The notes under the pieces: generated by a model
Told to the model about the DNA's origin: nothing
What the model saw: the letters and a program-made list of their open reading frames with translations, nothing else
The model's database searches: none
Assembly: GCA_016903695.1 (NCBI GenBank)
Contig: JADQBB010000010.1
Coordinates: 1 to 64,000 of the forward strand
Source of the DNA: Chlorogloea purpurea SAG 13.99
Lineage (GTDB): Bacteria > Cyanobacteriota > Cyanobacteriia > Cyanobacteriales > Microcystaceae
Length of the DNA stretch: 64,000 bases
Direction: 5' to 3'
Made by a program: the position numbers and the translations under genes
Shown here: piece after piece, positions 7,996 to 17,063 of the stretch
Layout: each line of letters starts with the position of its first letter
Position numbering within the stretch: position 1 is the stretch's first letter

Positions 7996-9504
7996 TCACG
8001 CAGATGGTAAACCTAAATCCACGGCTATTCTGTGACCGCAAGCGAACCCAGAAAAAGCCACCGCGTTCAAACCCTGTCCTGGAAAAGTGCTATCGCCGAC
8101 ACAGTATAGATTTGGTACTACGGTACGATTGAAGGGCATTCCCAATAAACCCAATAATTTATGACGGGGAATCGGCCCGTATGTCCCATCTTCACGACCT
8201 AAAAAGCGTCTATGGGTTCTGGCCGTGCCTACTTCCATGTAATCCAGGGAACTCGATAAACCTGGGAAAATATGTTCTAACCTTTTAATCAGTAATTGTG
8301 CCGATTCTTCTTTTCTTTCCCCGTACTCTTTACTATCTAGATTCTGCCAGCGCTCGATCGAACTGGGTGTGAAAGCGTGGATGATATGATAACCCTCCGG
8401 CGCCAGACCGGGATCGAGTAGAGTCGGTATAGATACGAAAATCGTTCCTTGTTCCCCTTCCATATTACCCCAATCTTCCAAAAGGATGTGATGGCACTCT
8501 GTACCCGGAGGTAGTAAATCGGCTTTAACCCCCAGATGTAGACTCAAGAAACTGGGAGATTTCTGATAGCGCTTTTGCCAACGTTGTTCGCGGCGCGGCA
8601 ATTCCGACTCCGGTAGTAATTTTTCAAAAGTATCCCAACGGGTGGCATTAGAAACGACGCGTTTGGCATAATACTTTTCTCCGGTGGCTAACTGCACGCC
8701 CACGGCTTTTCCCTTATCTAGCAGGATTTCTTTGACCCTAGCTTTATATTTAATCTCGCCCCCGGCTTTCTCCAAACCGTGAGTTAATGTTTCCGCTATT
8801 TTTCCCACTCCACCTTTAGGGTAATTGATGCCGCCGTAATGACGATCGCTGAATACCATCCCGGCGTTAATCATCGGCGTTTTATCTGCTGGGACTACCG
8901 ACCAACAATAACACTCCATATCGATAAACTTTAGTAGGCCTGGGTCTTTTATGTATCTTCTCGCCACATCCCCGGCGTTTTGTGGTAAATACTTCACCAA
9001 ACCCAGGCAAGCCCTTGGATGGGCGAAAAATACCCGCATTAAATAGCCGATCTCTTCCAAGGAAAGTAATTCCATCGCGTTGAGACAATTAAACACCCGC
9101 CAGCACTCATCGTAAAATTGTCTGATACCTTTGGCTTCATGGGGAAAATAAGCGATCAGTTCTTGCAAGAATTTCTCATAATCTCGATGCACTTTCAAAT
9201 CTAATCCGCCTGGTAGATGATAATGGATCTGTACAGGGTCGGCAATAGTTTCTATACTGGTATTAACAGCAGACAGAGCACGGGTTAGTAGATTAGTAGT
9301 GCCTTTTTTGCCGAAACCGAAGATCATGGAAGCACCCACGTCAAAGCGATAACCCTTCCTCTCGAAATATCCTGCGCTACCACCGGGGATGATATATCTT
9401 TCTAAAACTAATACCTTAGCTCCTTTAGCCGCCAGTTGCGTCGCCGTTACTAACCCGCCGATTCCCGAACCGATGACTATCACATCGTAATGATTAGTCT
9501 GCAT
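7996..9504 (-). CDS. crtH: carotenoid (prolycopene) isomerase CrtISO
   Basis: A 502-residue FAD-dependent oxidoreductase of the phytoene-desaturase superfamily. It has the dinucleotide-binding motif GSGIGG at 12-17 followed by [20 protein letters not shown], and the C-terminal FAD motif [18 protein letters not shown]. Length and sequence match cyanobacterial and plant CrtISO rather than CrtP, CrtQ or CrtI. It converts tetra-cis-lycopene from the CrtP/CrtQ pathway to all-trans-lycopene for carotene and xanthophyll synthesis at the membrane. Two Fur-like palindromes lie about 150 bases upstream. Confidence 0.93.
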   Translation of the reverse strand: MQTNHYDVIVIGSGIGGLVTATQLAAKGAKVLVLERYIIPGGSAGYFERKGYRFDVGASMIFGFGKKGTTNLLTRALSAVNTSIETIADPVQIHYHLPGGLDLKVHRDYEKFLQELIAYFPHEAKGIRQFYDECWRVFNCLNAMELLSLEEIGYLMRVFFAHPRACLGLVKYLPQNAGDVARRYIKDPGLLKFIDMECYCWSVVPADKTPMINAGMVFSDRHYGGINYPKGGVGKIAETLTHGLEKAGGEIKYKARVKEILLDKGKAVGVQLATGEKYYAKRVVSNATRWDTFEKLLPESELPRREQRWQKRYQKSPSFLSLHLGVKADLLPPGTECHHILLEDWGNMEGEQGTIFVSIPTLLDPGLAPEGYHIIHAFTPSSIERWQNLDSKEYGERKEESAQLLIKRLEHIFPGLSSSLDYMEVGTARTHRRFLGREDGTYGPIPRHKLLGLLGMPFNRTVVPNLYCVGDSTFPGQGLNAVAFSGFACGHRIAVDLGLPSA

Positions 9505-9652
9505 ATTTTATATTGTTTTGTTATTTCAATCTTCTAGTTTATCCTGATCGGGAAGACAAAAAAAATGGATACCGTTTTTAGAGACTGCCAGCCGGTTCCA
9601 TCTTCAATCCTTCCTGTATAGAGGAGAACACTATAGATAAATATAAACTTAT

Positions 9653-9689
9653 TGAAAATAATTGTCAATACTCTTGAGAATAATTAGCA
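9653..9689. promoter_or_regulatory. two tandem Fur-like boxes upstream of crtH
   Basis: TGAAAATAATTGTCA (9653-9667) and TGAGAATAATTAGCA (9675-9689) both resemble the 7-1-7 Fur palindrome TGATAATNATTATCA; the first matches 13 of 15 positions with symmetric mismatches. The centres are 22 bp apart, about two helical turns, as expected for cooperative dimers. They lie just past the 3' end of the rhomboid gene and upstream of crtH. Confidence 0.45.
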
Positions 9690-9697
9690 ATAAATTC

Positions 9698-10396
9698 TTA
9701 ATCTTGATCGGATAATAATCCCAGGAGGGGGCCGAGAATAGCGCCGAACACGAAGCCGCCTGCGTGGGCCCAGTAAGCGATACCACCGCTTTCCATGCCG
9801 ACATTAACGGCTACGCCCAGATTGGCGAAACCGTAGAAAGCCTGTTGGAGAAACCAGAAACCAAGGAAGAAGAAGGCGGGGACGCGGAAAGTCCAGAAGA
9901 AGAAACCGAGGGGAATCAGGGTGAGGACTTCGGCATTGGGAAAGCGGAGGATATAGGCCCCCATGACACCGGCGATCGCTCCACTGGCACCGAGGGAGGG
10001 TATATTAGAACCGGGGGAAAAATACCATTGAGTGAGGGCGGCAAGGGCCCCGCAGGCGAGATAAAAAATCAAAAATTTCACATGACCTAGTTTATCCTCG
10101 ACGTTATTGCCGAAAATCCACAGGAATAACATATTACCCCCCACGTGCAGAAAACCGGCGTGAAGGAATTGGGAAGTAAATAAAGTCCAGAATTCGGGAA
10201 CCGGTTGGGCTAGGGGGTATCCAGAGAAAGAAAGGCTTAATTGCTTTGGCACGACGGCGAAGAGTTGAAAAAATCCCTCTAGTTGGGGCCCGGAGAGAGT
10301 CAATTCGTAGATAAAGACAGCGATATTGGCAACGATCAGCGTATAGGTGACGTAGGGAGTAATCGCGGTGGGGTTATTATCGCGTAAAGGAACCAC
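9698..10396 (-). CDS. rhomboid family intramembrane serine protease
   Basis: A polytopic 232-residue inner-membrane protein, GTG start. The rhomboid catalytic elements are visible: Asn88 in HVGGNML, the Ser138 nucleophile in GASGAIAG, and His211 in YWAHAGGFVFG, all within predicted helices. About six transmembrane segments are expected. Rhomboids cut substrates inside the membrane; the substrate here is unknown. It is divergent from psbQ, with about 100 bases between them. Confidence 0.9.
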   Translation of the reverse strand: MVPLRDNNPTAITPYVTYTLIVANIAVFIYELTLSGPQLEGFFQLFAVVPKQLSLSFSGYPLAQPVPEFWTLFTSQFLHAGFLHVGGNMLFLWIFGNNVEDKLGHVKFLIFYLACGALAALTQWYFSPGSNIPSLGASGAIAGVMGAYILRFPNAEVLTLIPLGFFFWTFRVPAFFFLGFWFLQQAFYGFANLGVAVNVGMESGGIAYWAHAGGFVFGAILGPLLGLLSDQD

Positions 10397-10500
10397 TTAA
10401 AAAAACCTCTCTTTCATTTGCTTTATATTTTACAAAAAGTCTTCAATACTGAGACAATCAGTAGTAATCTATGAGTGCATTCAATCGTTAACATAAACCA

Positions 10501-10941
10501 ATGCCACGTATTCGATCGATACTATCTCTCATTTTGGTACTAGTGACGGGCTTCCTCGTCAGTTGCGGCGGGCCCGAAGTTGCCATCCCTACTACTTACA
10601 GCCCTCAGAAAATTGAGCAATTACAAGTGTATGTAGCGCCTATTTCAGCCGCTAGAGAACAAATGGAAGAGTTGGCCAGTTTGATCAGTTCCAAAAACTG
10701 GGTAGATACCCGCACCTTCATCCACGGGCCTTTAGGTGGATTACGTCAGAGTATGACGGGGCTTTCCCGCAGTCTCCTACCCAAAGACCAAGACCAAGCC
10801 CGTCAATTAGCGAAGAATCTTTTCGTTCACTTTGAACGTATTGACGCAGCGGCTAAAGAAAAAGATTTTAGCGCCGCGGTCAATCAATATCAAGAGGCGT
10901 TAAAGGACTTTGATGCTTTCTTGAAGATCGTACCTAGTTAA
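10501..10941 (+). CDS. psbQ: photosystem II lipoprotein PsbQ (CyanoQ)
   Basis: A 146-residue lumenal lipoprotein. Signal peptide 1-21 ends in the lipobox LVSC, so Cys22 is lipidated. The mature part is a helical bundle with the conserved W and HGPLGGLRQSM region and the C-terminal AVNQYQEALKDFDAFLK helix. CyanoQ binds the lumenal face of PSII and helps stabilise the oxygen-evolving complex. It is monocistronic, with a good terminator right after the stop codon. Confidence 0.93.
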   Translation: MPRIRSILSLILVLVTGFLVSCGGPEVAIPTTYSPQKIEQLQVYVAPISAAREQMEELASLISSKNWVDTRTFIHGPLGGLRQSMTGLSRSLLPKDQDQARQLAKNLFVHFERIDAAAKEKDFSAAVNQYQEALKDFDAFLKIVPS

Positions 10942-10948
10942 GTCCCCG

Positions 10949-10976
10949 AAACCCTCGGATGTTCCCGGGGGTTTTT
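10949..10976 (+). terminator. Rho-independent terminator of psbQ
   Basis: Stem AACCCTCGG / CCGGGGGTT around a short loop, followed by TTTTT. It covers an in-frame ATG at 10959, which argues that the next gene starts later, at 10983. Confidence 0.65.
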
Positions 10977-10982
10977 AAATTT

Positions 10983-12059
10983 ATGATGAGGATATTAATT
11001 ATCGGTGCGGGGGTTATCGGCGCAAGTATCGCCTACGAACTAAGTAGGGTGAAAAATCTGCAAGTTACCCTGATTGATTCCCACGGGGCCACCGAGGGAG
11101 CAACTTGCGCCGCCCTGGGGGTACTGATGGGGGTTATCAGTCATAAGACGAAGGGGCGGGCTTGGAAATTAAGACAGAGTAGTTTAGAACGTTATCGGAC
11201 TTTAATTCCCGAATTGCGATCGCTCACCAATCTTCCTATCGCCCACAATCAGCAGGGTATACTCATGTTGAGAACCGACACGGAAGACCGATGGGAAAAG
11301 TTAGTGACGATACGTCAATCCCAGGGTTTTTCATTGGAATTATGGGATAGGGAAAAGCTTTATCGTTTCTGTCCTGAAGTGGATAACCCCAGACTCACGG
11401 GGGCTGTATATTCCCCCCAAGATACACAGATACATCCAGGTCAACTGACTGCCGCTCTCGTCGCCGGCGCGGTGAAAAACGGCATTGATTGCCGATTCGG
11501 GGTTACGGTCGAGAACATAATCGCCTCCGGGGATAATCGCCGGGCCGAAGCAATACTTACTAGCGATGGAATTTATCAATTCGATCGACTCGTGATTTCC
11601 GCCGGCTTGGGGTCTACAGCTTTGAGCGATAATAGTATTGAATTGCGTCCCGTCTTGGGGCAAGCCTTAGAGATGAAATTACCTTCCCCTTTAGAAACCG
11701 GATCTTTCGCCCCGGTAATCACGGGAGAAGATGTGCATATAGTACCTCTGGGCGATTGTCGCTACTGGGTGGGGGCCACCGTGGAATTCCCCGACTTTGA
11801 CGCGGGAGAAGTGCATCCCGAAACGGGATTGTTAGAAGGAGTGCGACAGAAAGCGATCGATTGGTGTCCTGGATTAGCTCTTGGTACTATAGAGCGTACA
11901 TGGTGGGGAAAAAGACCCAGACCGCACGATCGACCCGCCCCGGTAATCGAAACCCATCCCGACTACGATAATATCTTATTCGCTACCGGTCACTATCGTA
12001 ATGGGGTTTTACTAGCGCCCGCCACGGCTTCGATTATTAAAGACATGATAATCTGTTAA
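10983..12059 (+). CDS. FAD-dependent amine/amino-acid oxidase (DadA/ThiO-like)
   Basis: A DAO-fold flavoprotein of 358 residues (ATG at 10983; a second ATG follows directly). N-terminal Rossmann motif GAGVIGASIAYELS, then EGATCAALGVL. The C-terminal segment ends WWGKRPRPHDRPAPVI and ATGHYRNGVLLAPATA, the pattern of glycine oxidase/ThiO and related D-amino-acid dehydrogenases. ThiO makes the glycine imine for the thiazole half of thiamine in many cyanobacteria, where it can be fused to ThiG; here it stands alone. The exact substrate is not resolved. Confidence 0.8.
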   Translation: MMRILIIGAGVIGASIAYELSRVKNLQVTLIDSHGATEGATCAALGVLMGVISHKTKGRAWKLRQSSLERYRTLIPELRSLTNLPIAHNQQGILMLRTDTEDRWEKLVTIRQSQGFSLELWDREKLYRFCPEVDNPRLTGAVYSPQDTQIHPGQLTAALVAGAVKNGIDCRFGVTVENIIASGDNRRAEAILTSDGIYQFDRLVISAGLGSTALSDNSIELRPVLGQALEMKLPSPLETGSFAPVITGEDVHIVPLGDCRYWVGATVEFPDFDAGEVHPETGLLEGVRQKAIDWCPGLALGTIERTWWGKRPRPHDRPAPVIETHPDYDNILFATGHYRNGVLLAPATASIIKDMIIC

Positions 12060-12091
12060 TCTAAGGGGAAAAGTTGCCATAAATCTTACTC

Positions 12092-12637
12092 ATGTTGCGT
12101 CGATTAACCGCCATAACTTTCGCCCTTTTGAGCATTAATTATATTTCCGCCGTAAGTGCCAATAACGCCGCCGACAAGCTTTCGGAAACCTCGAAAGTGT
12201 CTCTCAATACCGTCGGCCCGATACGGGTGGGCATGACTGTCAAACAAGCTAGTGAAGCGGCCGGGGTTAAATTAACCCGCGAGAATAGTCGTCTCGATGA
12301 TAGTTGTACCTTTTATTATCCGCCTGCTAACTTGAAGGGGCTGGCTTTTATGGTCAATAATGGACGCATCAATCGGATTGAAGTCACCAGCCCCAAATTT
12401 ACCACCGTTAGCGGCGCGAAAGTGGGCGATAGTGAGACCAAGATTAAATCTCTCTACGGCGATCGAATTCAAGTAATCCCTCATAAGTATATTGGGGGTG
12501 GACATTATCTAATTTTCGTTCCTAAAGACTTTGTAGATAAAAACTATCGCCTCATTTTTGAAACCGATGGCAAAAAAGTCACCCGTTGGCGCACCGGTCA
12601 ACTTCCTCAAGTGGAATTCGTAGAGGGTTGTGCTTGA
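12092..12637 (+). CDS. secreted protein of unknown function
   Basis: A 181-residue protein with a signal peptide (about 1-23, SAVSA). The mature part contains VGPIRVGMTVKQASEAAG and VGDSETKIKSLYG, a repeated alpha/beta pattern seen in periplasmic BamE/SmpA-like and inhibitor-like folds where short VGMT..Q.A motifs recur. Two Cys (in DDSCTFYY and the terminal EGCA) may form a disulfide. It converges with hsp20, with a shared terminator between them. The function is unknown. Confidence 0.7.
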   Translation: MLRRLTAITFALLSINYISAVSANNAADKLSETSKVSLNTVGPIRVGMTVKQASEAAGVKLTRENSRLDDSCTFYYPPANLKGLAFMVNNGRINRIEVTSPKFTTVSGAKVGDSETKIKSLYGDRIQVIPHKYIGGGHYLIFVPKDFVDKNYRLIFETDGKKVTRWRTGQLPQVEFVEGCA

Positions 12638-12678
12638 TCGGCTTCTCTAACTATTAGTAGCGACTCATTAATATTAAA

Positions 12679-12703
12679 AAATCTCGCCATTAAGACGAGA
12701 TTT
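12679..12703. terminator. bidirectional terminator between convergent genes
   Basis: AAATCTCG (12679-12686) pairs with CGAGATTT (12696-12703) across a 9-base loop. A/T-runs on both sides allow termination in either direction. Confidence 0.6.
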
Positions 12704-12726
12704 ATTACTATACTTCAAGTAATCGA

Positions 12727-13167
12727 TTAGCCAGCGACTTGCACTTTAACCACTTTGTCTTTGTCCGCCTCTGCTTTCGGTAAATTGAGAACGAGAATAC
12801 CGTCTTTATAAGTAGCAGAGGTTTGGGTATTTTGCACTTCTGCGGGAAGGGGAACTACACGGCGGAACTTCCCATAACGGAACTCGGTGCGATGGATGCC
12901 GTTAGTTTCGGTTCTGGTTTCTTCTTTACGTTCTCCGCTTACGGATACTTCTTTTTTAGTAACTTGAATATCGAGATCCTCTACTTGCATACCGGGGATT
13001 TCTAGTTTCAAGTTATAAGAGTCTGGTGTTTCAGTAAGCTCTGCAGAAGGAACATAACTCATGATTTCGCCACCGTTGGGCGAAATTTCATCTAAAAGGT
13101 GATTGAGGCTACGTTGAATAGTGTAAAACTCACGAAAAGGATTAGAACGAATTAAGCTGCTAGTCAT
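12727..13167 (-). CDS. hspA: small heat-shock protein Hsp20/HspA
   Basis: A 146-residue alpha-crystallin-type chaperone. The N-terminal arm is MTSSLIRSNPFREF...; the alpha-crystallin domain runs about 40-135 with YNLKLEIPGMQVEDLDIQV and the C-terminal GILVLNLPKAE. It binds unfolding proteins during heat and light stress and associates with thylakoid membranes in cyanobacteria. The Shine-Dalgarno AAGGA sits inside AGTTAAGGAACT, a tiny self-complementary hairpin that could contribute heat-dependent translation; I saw no CIRCE operator. Confidence 0.92.
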   Translation of the reverse strand: MTSSLIRSNPFREFYTIQRSLNHLLDEISPNGGEIMSYVPSAELTETPDSYNLKLEIPGMQVEDLDIQVTKKEVSVSGERKEETRTETNGIHRTEFRYGKFRRVVPLPAEVQNTQTSATYKDGILVLNLPKAEADKDKVVKVQVAG

Positions 13168-13332
13168 AGTTTCATTTAGTTCCTTAACTTAATAGATAAC
13201 TGAATCATCTTTATGAATTAATAATAGCTAACTGCCCGATCTCTTCAGGTTCGGTTTTGTGTACCTAGGGGTTAGTAGTTACCGTATATAGTAGTGAGAA
13301 AAGAGGAGCCGTAAGACCCTTTTGCAGAATAG

Positions 13333-13374
13333 CCACTAGCCACTAGTCACTAACCACTGGCCACTAGCCACTAT
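13333..13374. repeat. short tandem heptamer repeat, CCACTAG x6
   Basis: Six 7-bp units run head to tail: CCACTAG, CCACTAG, TCACTAA, CCACTGG, CCACTAG, CCACTAT. This is an STRR-type heptanucleotide array, common in cyanobacterial intergenic DNA. It lies 41 bases before the GTG of the Ycf55-like regulator, in the hsp20 divergent region. Confidence 0.8.
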
Positions 13375-13415
13375 GTTAGATACTATAATGAGCGAAAACT
13401 CCATTTAACTTCATC

Positions 13416-15065
13416 GTGCCTGTTAATTTACTAGTTGTAGATGATGATCCTATTTTTCGTCTCGGTCTTGCTGAGGCCTTGAATAGACGCGAGAATTTTA
13501 CCGTGATCGGACAGGAGAGTTTAGGAACTATTCTGTCACGATCGATCGCACCCGTACCGGATATACTTCTGATCGATCCGATTCCTCATCTGAGTATGCT
13601 TCCCGATTGGCCTCTACTCGCCGAAATACAACGAGTTTACCCTCTGGCTAAGATTCTTCTTATCACCCTACCTCTCGATGCTAATACGGAATTGTTCGGT
13701 CAGAGAATGGGATTGAGTGGCTATATCCCGAAAGGTACTTCTCTAGAAGAAATACTCCGTATACTAACGTCTATAGGACGGGGTGAATCCCATTGGCTCA
13801 GTTTGTCCGTTTTAGCGCCCCTCGTCCCCACCCAGAAATCTCACTGGTTGATCGAAACCGCTCGATCGGGCTTGGCGCAGATCGATGATAATATCGAGGA
13901 TGTATTGGATAAATTAAGTCAATCTCGCCTCAGTGGATTCGATCGCTTTTACTGGCGCGGCAGGAAAAGAGAATTATCGGCGGCGGCCTGGTTAATCAAG
14001 AAACTATTGCCGGTGCCGGTGATGGAAGCCCAGATTATCGGTAAAACCAATCTCGCCCTGCCGGAAAATTTACCGATGATTAAAGATTTACCTATTTATA
14101 CTCGTTCGCGTCCTCTCACTAGTTCCGTGGTTTTCGAGGATACTCTCGCTCAAATTCAATCGGGCTTAACTAACGTCACCGATGTTCCCTTAGAGATCGA
14201 TATTTTACAAACTAGCGCTCAAAGGGAGTTATTGTATATAACTTTCAATGGGATCAAACAAGCGATCGATGATTTAAGATTCTTGGAATTATCCAAACAA
14301 GAAATCAGCATCAGGGAGAATCTTATAGTCGGAGATATTTGGGAAAAAGTTACTCGCAGTTTTTTGGAAAATTATTTCATCAGTAATTTCGAGGCAATTT
14401 TTTATGAAAAGCAAGTTATTCAAGAACAACTTTTAACTAAAATCCCATTTATTACCGATTTATTAAACTATTTAATACTAGGTGATAATTTAACAATCGA
14501 CGGAGTAGATTATGTATATAATGCCCCAGAAACTATCGAAAGAGCTAAAATTTTATTACAGAATTTACTGAATACTATAGCTAATGGGGTTATGGTAGCG
14601 GTGCTAAATAACTTTTCTAACGTGGAATCTCTCAAGGTCAAATTATTTAAACCCGAATTTGTTTTCACAAGAAAACTAACGGAATTTCGCAATATTTTGT
14701 CTTGGAAATATACCCAAGAAAAATATATTTTAGAACCTAAATTAATTTTTGAAAGCCAAGAAAGATTGTTTTATTATGAAAATTATCAAATTAAAAATCT
14801 GTTGCTATATACTTCCAGAGAGCAAGAATTGAAACAATTGTCGGGGCTGAGATGGTTAGTGACGATCGCTCTAGAGTTAAGAGATGCCCTATCCCCCCGA
14901 TTCCGCGCCATCTTCTCGGTAGTAGGTAACGGGTTAGTGTATTTTCTCATTCAAGTCATCGGCAGGGGAATAGGCTTAATAGGAAGGGGAATATTACAGG
15001 GAGTCGGCAACGGATTGGGTAAGACCACGATGGATAATCGTTCTTCCTCTGATAAGATGCCTTAG
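13416..15065 (+). CDS. response regulator with DUF3685 (Ycf55-like) output domain
   Basis: A 549-residue protein with GTG start. Residues 1-125 form a receiver domain with all key residues: acidic pair Asp9/Asp10, phospho-acceptor Asp54 (LLIDP), the Thr in LLIT, and Lys106 (YIPKG). The rest matches the DUF3685 family, related to plastid Ycf55, found in cyanobacteria and red-lineage plastids; its role is not known. The C-terminus has a hydrophobic Gly/Ile-rich segment (about 500-540) that may touch a membrane. No kinase partner is adjacent. The receiver call is firm; the output function is open. Confidence 0.85.
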   Translation: MPVNLLVVDDDPIFRLGLAEALNRRENFTVIGQESLGTILSRSIAPVPDILLIDPIPHLSMLPDWPLLAEIQRVYPLAKILLITLPLDANTELFGQRMGLSGYIPKGTSLEEILRILTSIGRGESHWLSLSVLAPLVPTQKSHWLIETARSGLAQIDDNIEDVLDKLSQSRLSGFDRFYWRGRKRELSAAAWLIKKLLPVPVMEAQIIGKTNLALPENLPMIKDLPIYTRSRPLTSSVVFEDTLAQIQSGLTNVTDVPLEIDILQTSAQRELLYITFNGIKQAIDDLRFLELSKQEISIRENLIVGDIWEKVTRSFLENYFISNFEAIFYEKQVIQEQLLTKIPFITDLLNYLILGDNLTIDGVDYVYNAPETIERAKILLQNLLNTIANGVMVAVLNNFSNVESLKVKLFKPEFVFTRKLTEFRNILSWKYTQEKYILEPKLIFESQERLFYYENYQIKNLLLYTSREQELKQLSGLRWLVTIALELRDALSPRFRAIFSVVGNGLVYFLIQVIGRGIGLIGRGILQGVGNGLGKTTMDNRSSSDKMP

Positions 15066-15133
15066 AGAAGAATGTCGTTATTTCGTTAATCTGTCAGAAT
15101 AGAGATGTTAGATGAATAACATTATCGCCAATT

Positions 15134-17026
15134 ATGCCCAAATCGTCTCAACAAGAAGCAGAGCGTCATCATAAAGCCATGAAAAAGAAACAGAAAGGGT
15201 TGAGAAAAGTCCTTACCAGCCTAATTATCTTACAAACAGTTTTCACAGTTACGCCTGCTTGGAGTAAAGGAGATAGCAACACATTAACCTACGGCGAATT
15301 TTTACAGAAAATCGACCTGGGACAGGTGAAAAAGGTAGACATAGACCCAACACAGCAAGTAGCCACAGTTACCCTAAAAGATCAGGGCGATCAAAGTCCG
15401 GCAAAACAAGTACGTTTACTGGAACAAAATCCAGAATTGATCGACAGACTCCGCACCAAAAACGTCGATTTTCAAATCAAACAAACGGCCGATAACACGA
15501 CATTGATCAACGTCCTGACCAATCTCTTCGTGGTGATTTTACTACTGGGCTTAGTAGTGATGATACTCAAAAGGTCAGCGAATGCGTCCGGTCAAGCGAT
15601 GAGTTTCGGTAAATCCCGCGCCCGCTTTCAGATGGAAGCGAAAACCGGGGTGAAATTCGATGATGTAGCCGGGATCGATGAAGCCAAAGAAGAATTACAA
15701 GAGGTGGTGACTTTCCTCAAACAGCCGGAGAAATTCACCGCCATCGGGGCCAAGATACCGAAAGGTGTATTGTTAATCGGGCCTCCAGGTACGGGAAAAA
15801 CTCTCTTGGCTAAAGCGATCGCCGGTGAAGCCGCAGTGCCTTTCTTCAGTATCTCCGGTTCAGAATTCGTGGAGATGTTCGTCGGTGTGGGTGCTTCAAG
15901 AGTCAGGGATTTATTCAAGAAAGCCAAAGAAAACGCACCCTGCCTGATCTTTATCGATGAAATAGACGCGGTGGGACGACAAAGGGGAGTTGGCTACGGC
16001 GGCGGTAATGACGAACGGGAACAAACTTTAAACCAGCTACTGACGGAAATGGACGGCTTTGAAGGCAATACGGGAATCATCGTCATCGCCGCCACTAACC
16101 GCCCCGATGTGTTGGATACGGCCCTGTTACGTCCGGGAAGATTCGATCGACAAGTAACGGTAGATTATCCCGATTTTAAAGGGCGACTAGGGATTTTAGA
16201 AGTCCATTCCCGCGAGAAGAAAGTATCCCCGGAAGTATCCCTAGAAGCGGTAGCGAGAAGGACACCTGGTTTCACGGGGGCTGATTTAGCCAATCTTCTC
16301 AACGAGGCAGCGATTTTTACCGCCAGAAGAAGGAAAGAAGCCATCACCATGACGGAAATTAACGATGCGGTCGATCGGATTGTAGCGGGGATGGAAGGTA
16401 AAACCTTGGTGGATAGTAAAGCTAAACGCTTGATCGCCTATCATGAAATTGGTCACGCCATCGTGGGTACTTTATGCAAGGGTCATGACCCGGTAGAGAA
16501 AGTAACCCTGATTCCCAGGGGGCAAGCCCAAGGCTTGACTTGGTTTACTCCCAACGAGGAAAGAGGTTTATTAACCCGCAGCCAACTTAAAGCCATGATT
16601 ACCGGTTTATTAGGGGGCAGAGTAGCGGAAGAATGTATCTTCGGGGATGGGGAAGTAACCACCGGCGCGGGTAATGACATCGAAAAAATCACCGATTTAG
16701 CCCGACAGATGGTGACTCGCTTCGGGATGTCTTCTATCGGTGCTTTCGCCCTAGAGGAAGAGCAAAATTCCTATTTAGGCAACGACTGGTCTAACCGCAG
16801 AAGCGATCACTCGGAAGTAATTTCCGCCAAGATAGATTCGGAGATTCGCTCGATAGTGGATGAGTGCCATCAACTGGCGACGAAAATTATCAGCGAGAAT
16901 CGGGCGGTGGTCGATCGATTAGTGGATATTCTCATCGACGAAGAATCGATCGACGGCGACACTTTCCGCACCTTGATCCAAGAATTGGGAACTAAATTCC
17001 CTTTACCTGTAAGTGCGCTCATCTAA
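15134..17026 (+). CDS. ftsH: ATP-dependent zinc metalloprotease FtsH
   Basis: A membrane-anchored AAA+ protease of 630 residues. After a basic N-terminus come a transmembrane segment (about 27-43), a lumenal/periplasmic region, a second helix (about 130-146), Walker A GPPGTGKT (about 216-223), Walker [10 protein letters not shown], the second region of homology ATNRPDVL...RPGRFD, and the zinc site HEIGH (437-441; homologues often have HEAGH or HEVGH). Cyanobacterial FtsH complexes remove damaged D1 and other membrane proteins. I cannot assign it to FtsH1-4 with confidence. It is convergent with the peptidase gene. Confidence 0.95.
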   Translation: MPKSSQQEAERHHKAMKKKQKGLRKVLTSLIILQTVFTVTPAWSKGDSNTLTYGEFLQKIDLGQVKKVDIDPTQQVATVTLKDQGDQSPAKQVRLLEQNPELIDRLRTKNVDFQIKQTADNTTLINVLTNLFVVILLLGLVVMILKRSANASGQAMSFGKSRARFQMEAKTGVKFDDVAGIDEAKEELQEVVTFLKQPEKFTAIGAKIPKGVLLIGPPGTGKTLLAKAIAGEAAVPFFSISGSEFVEMFVGVGASRVRDLFKKAKENAPCLIFIDEIDAVGRQRGVGYGGGNDEREQTLNQLLTEMDGFEGNTGIIVIAATNRPDVLDTALLRPGRFDRQVTVDYPDFKGRLGILEVHSREKKVSPEVSLEAVARRTPGFTGADLANLLNEAAIFTARRRKEAITMTEINDAVDRIVAGMEGKTLVDSKAKRLIAYHEIGHAIVGTLCKGHDPVEKVTLIPRGQAQGLTWFTPNEERGLLTRSQLKAMITGLLGGRVAEECIFGDGEVTTGAGNDIEKITDLARQMVTRFGMSSIGAFALEEEQNSYLGNDWSNRRSDHSEVISAKIDSEIRSIVDECHQLATKIISENRAVVDRLVDILIDEESIDGDTFRTLIQELGTKFPLPVSALI

Positions 17027-17030
17027 AGGC

Positions 17031-17058
17031 TCGTAGTTGCGCTAAAGCGCAACTACGA
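17031..17058. terminator. perfect 12-bp palindromic hairpin between convergent genes
   Basis: TCGTAGTTGCGC, loop TAAA, then GCGCAACTACGA: a 12-bp perfect stem starting 4 bases after ftsH and ending 5 bases before the stop of the peptidase gene. It lacks a T-run. This sequence type recurs between genes in cyanobacteria, so it may be a repetitive palindrome acting as a bidirectional terminator. Confidence 0.6.
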
Positions 17059-17063
17059 ACGAA

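Noticed and set aside
10959-10982. Earlier ATG for the FAD oxidase gene
   Set aside because: It lies within the psbQ terminator hairpin; the Rossmann strand begins right after the ATG pair at 10983/10986.
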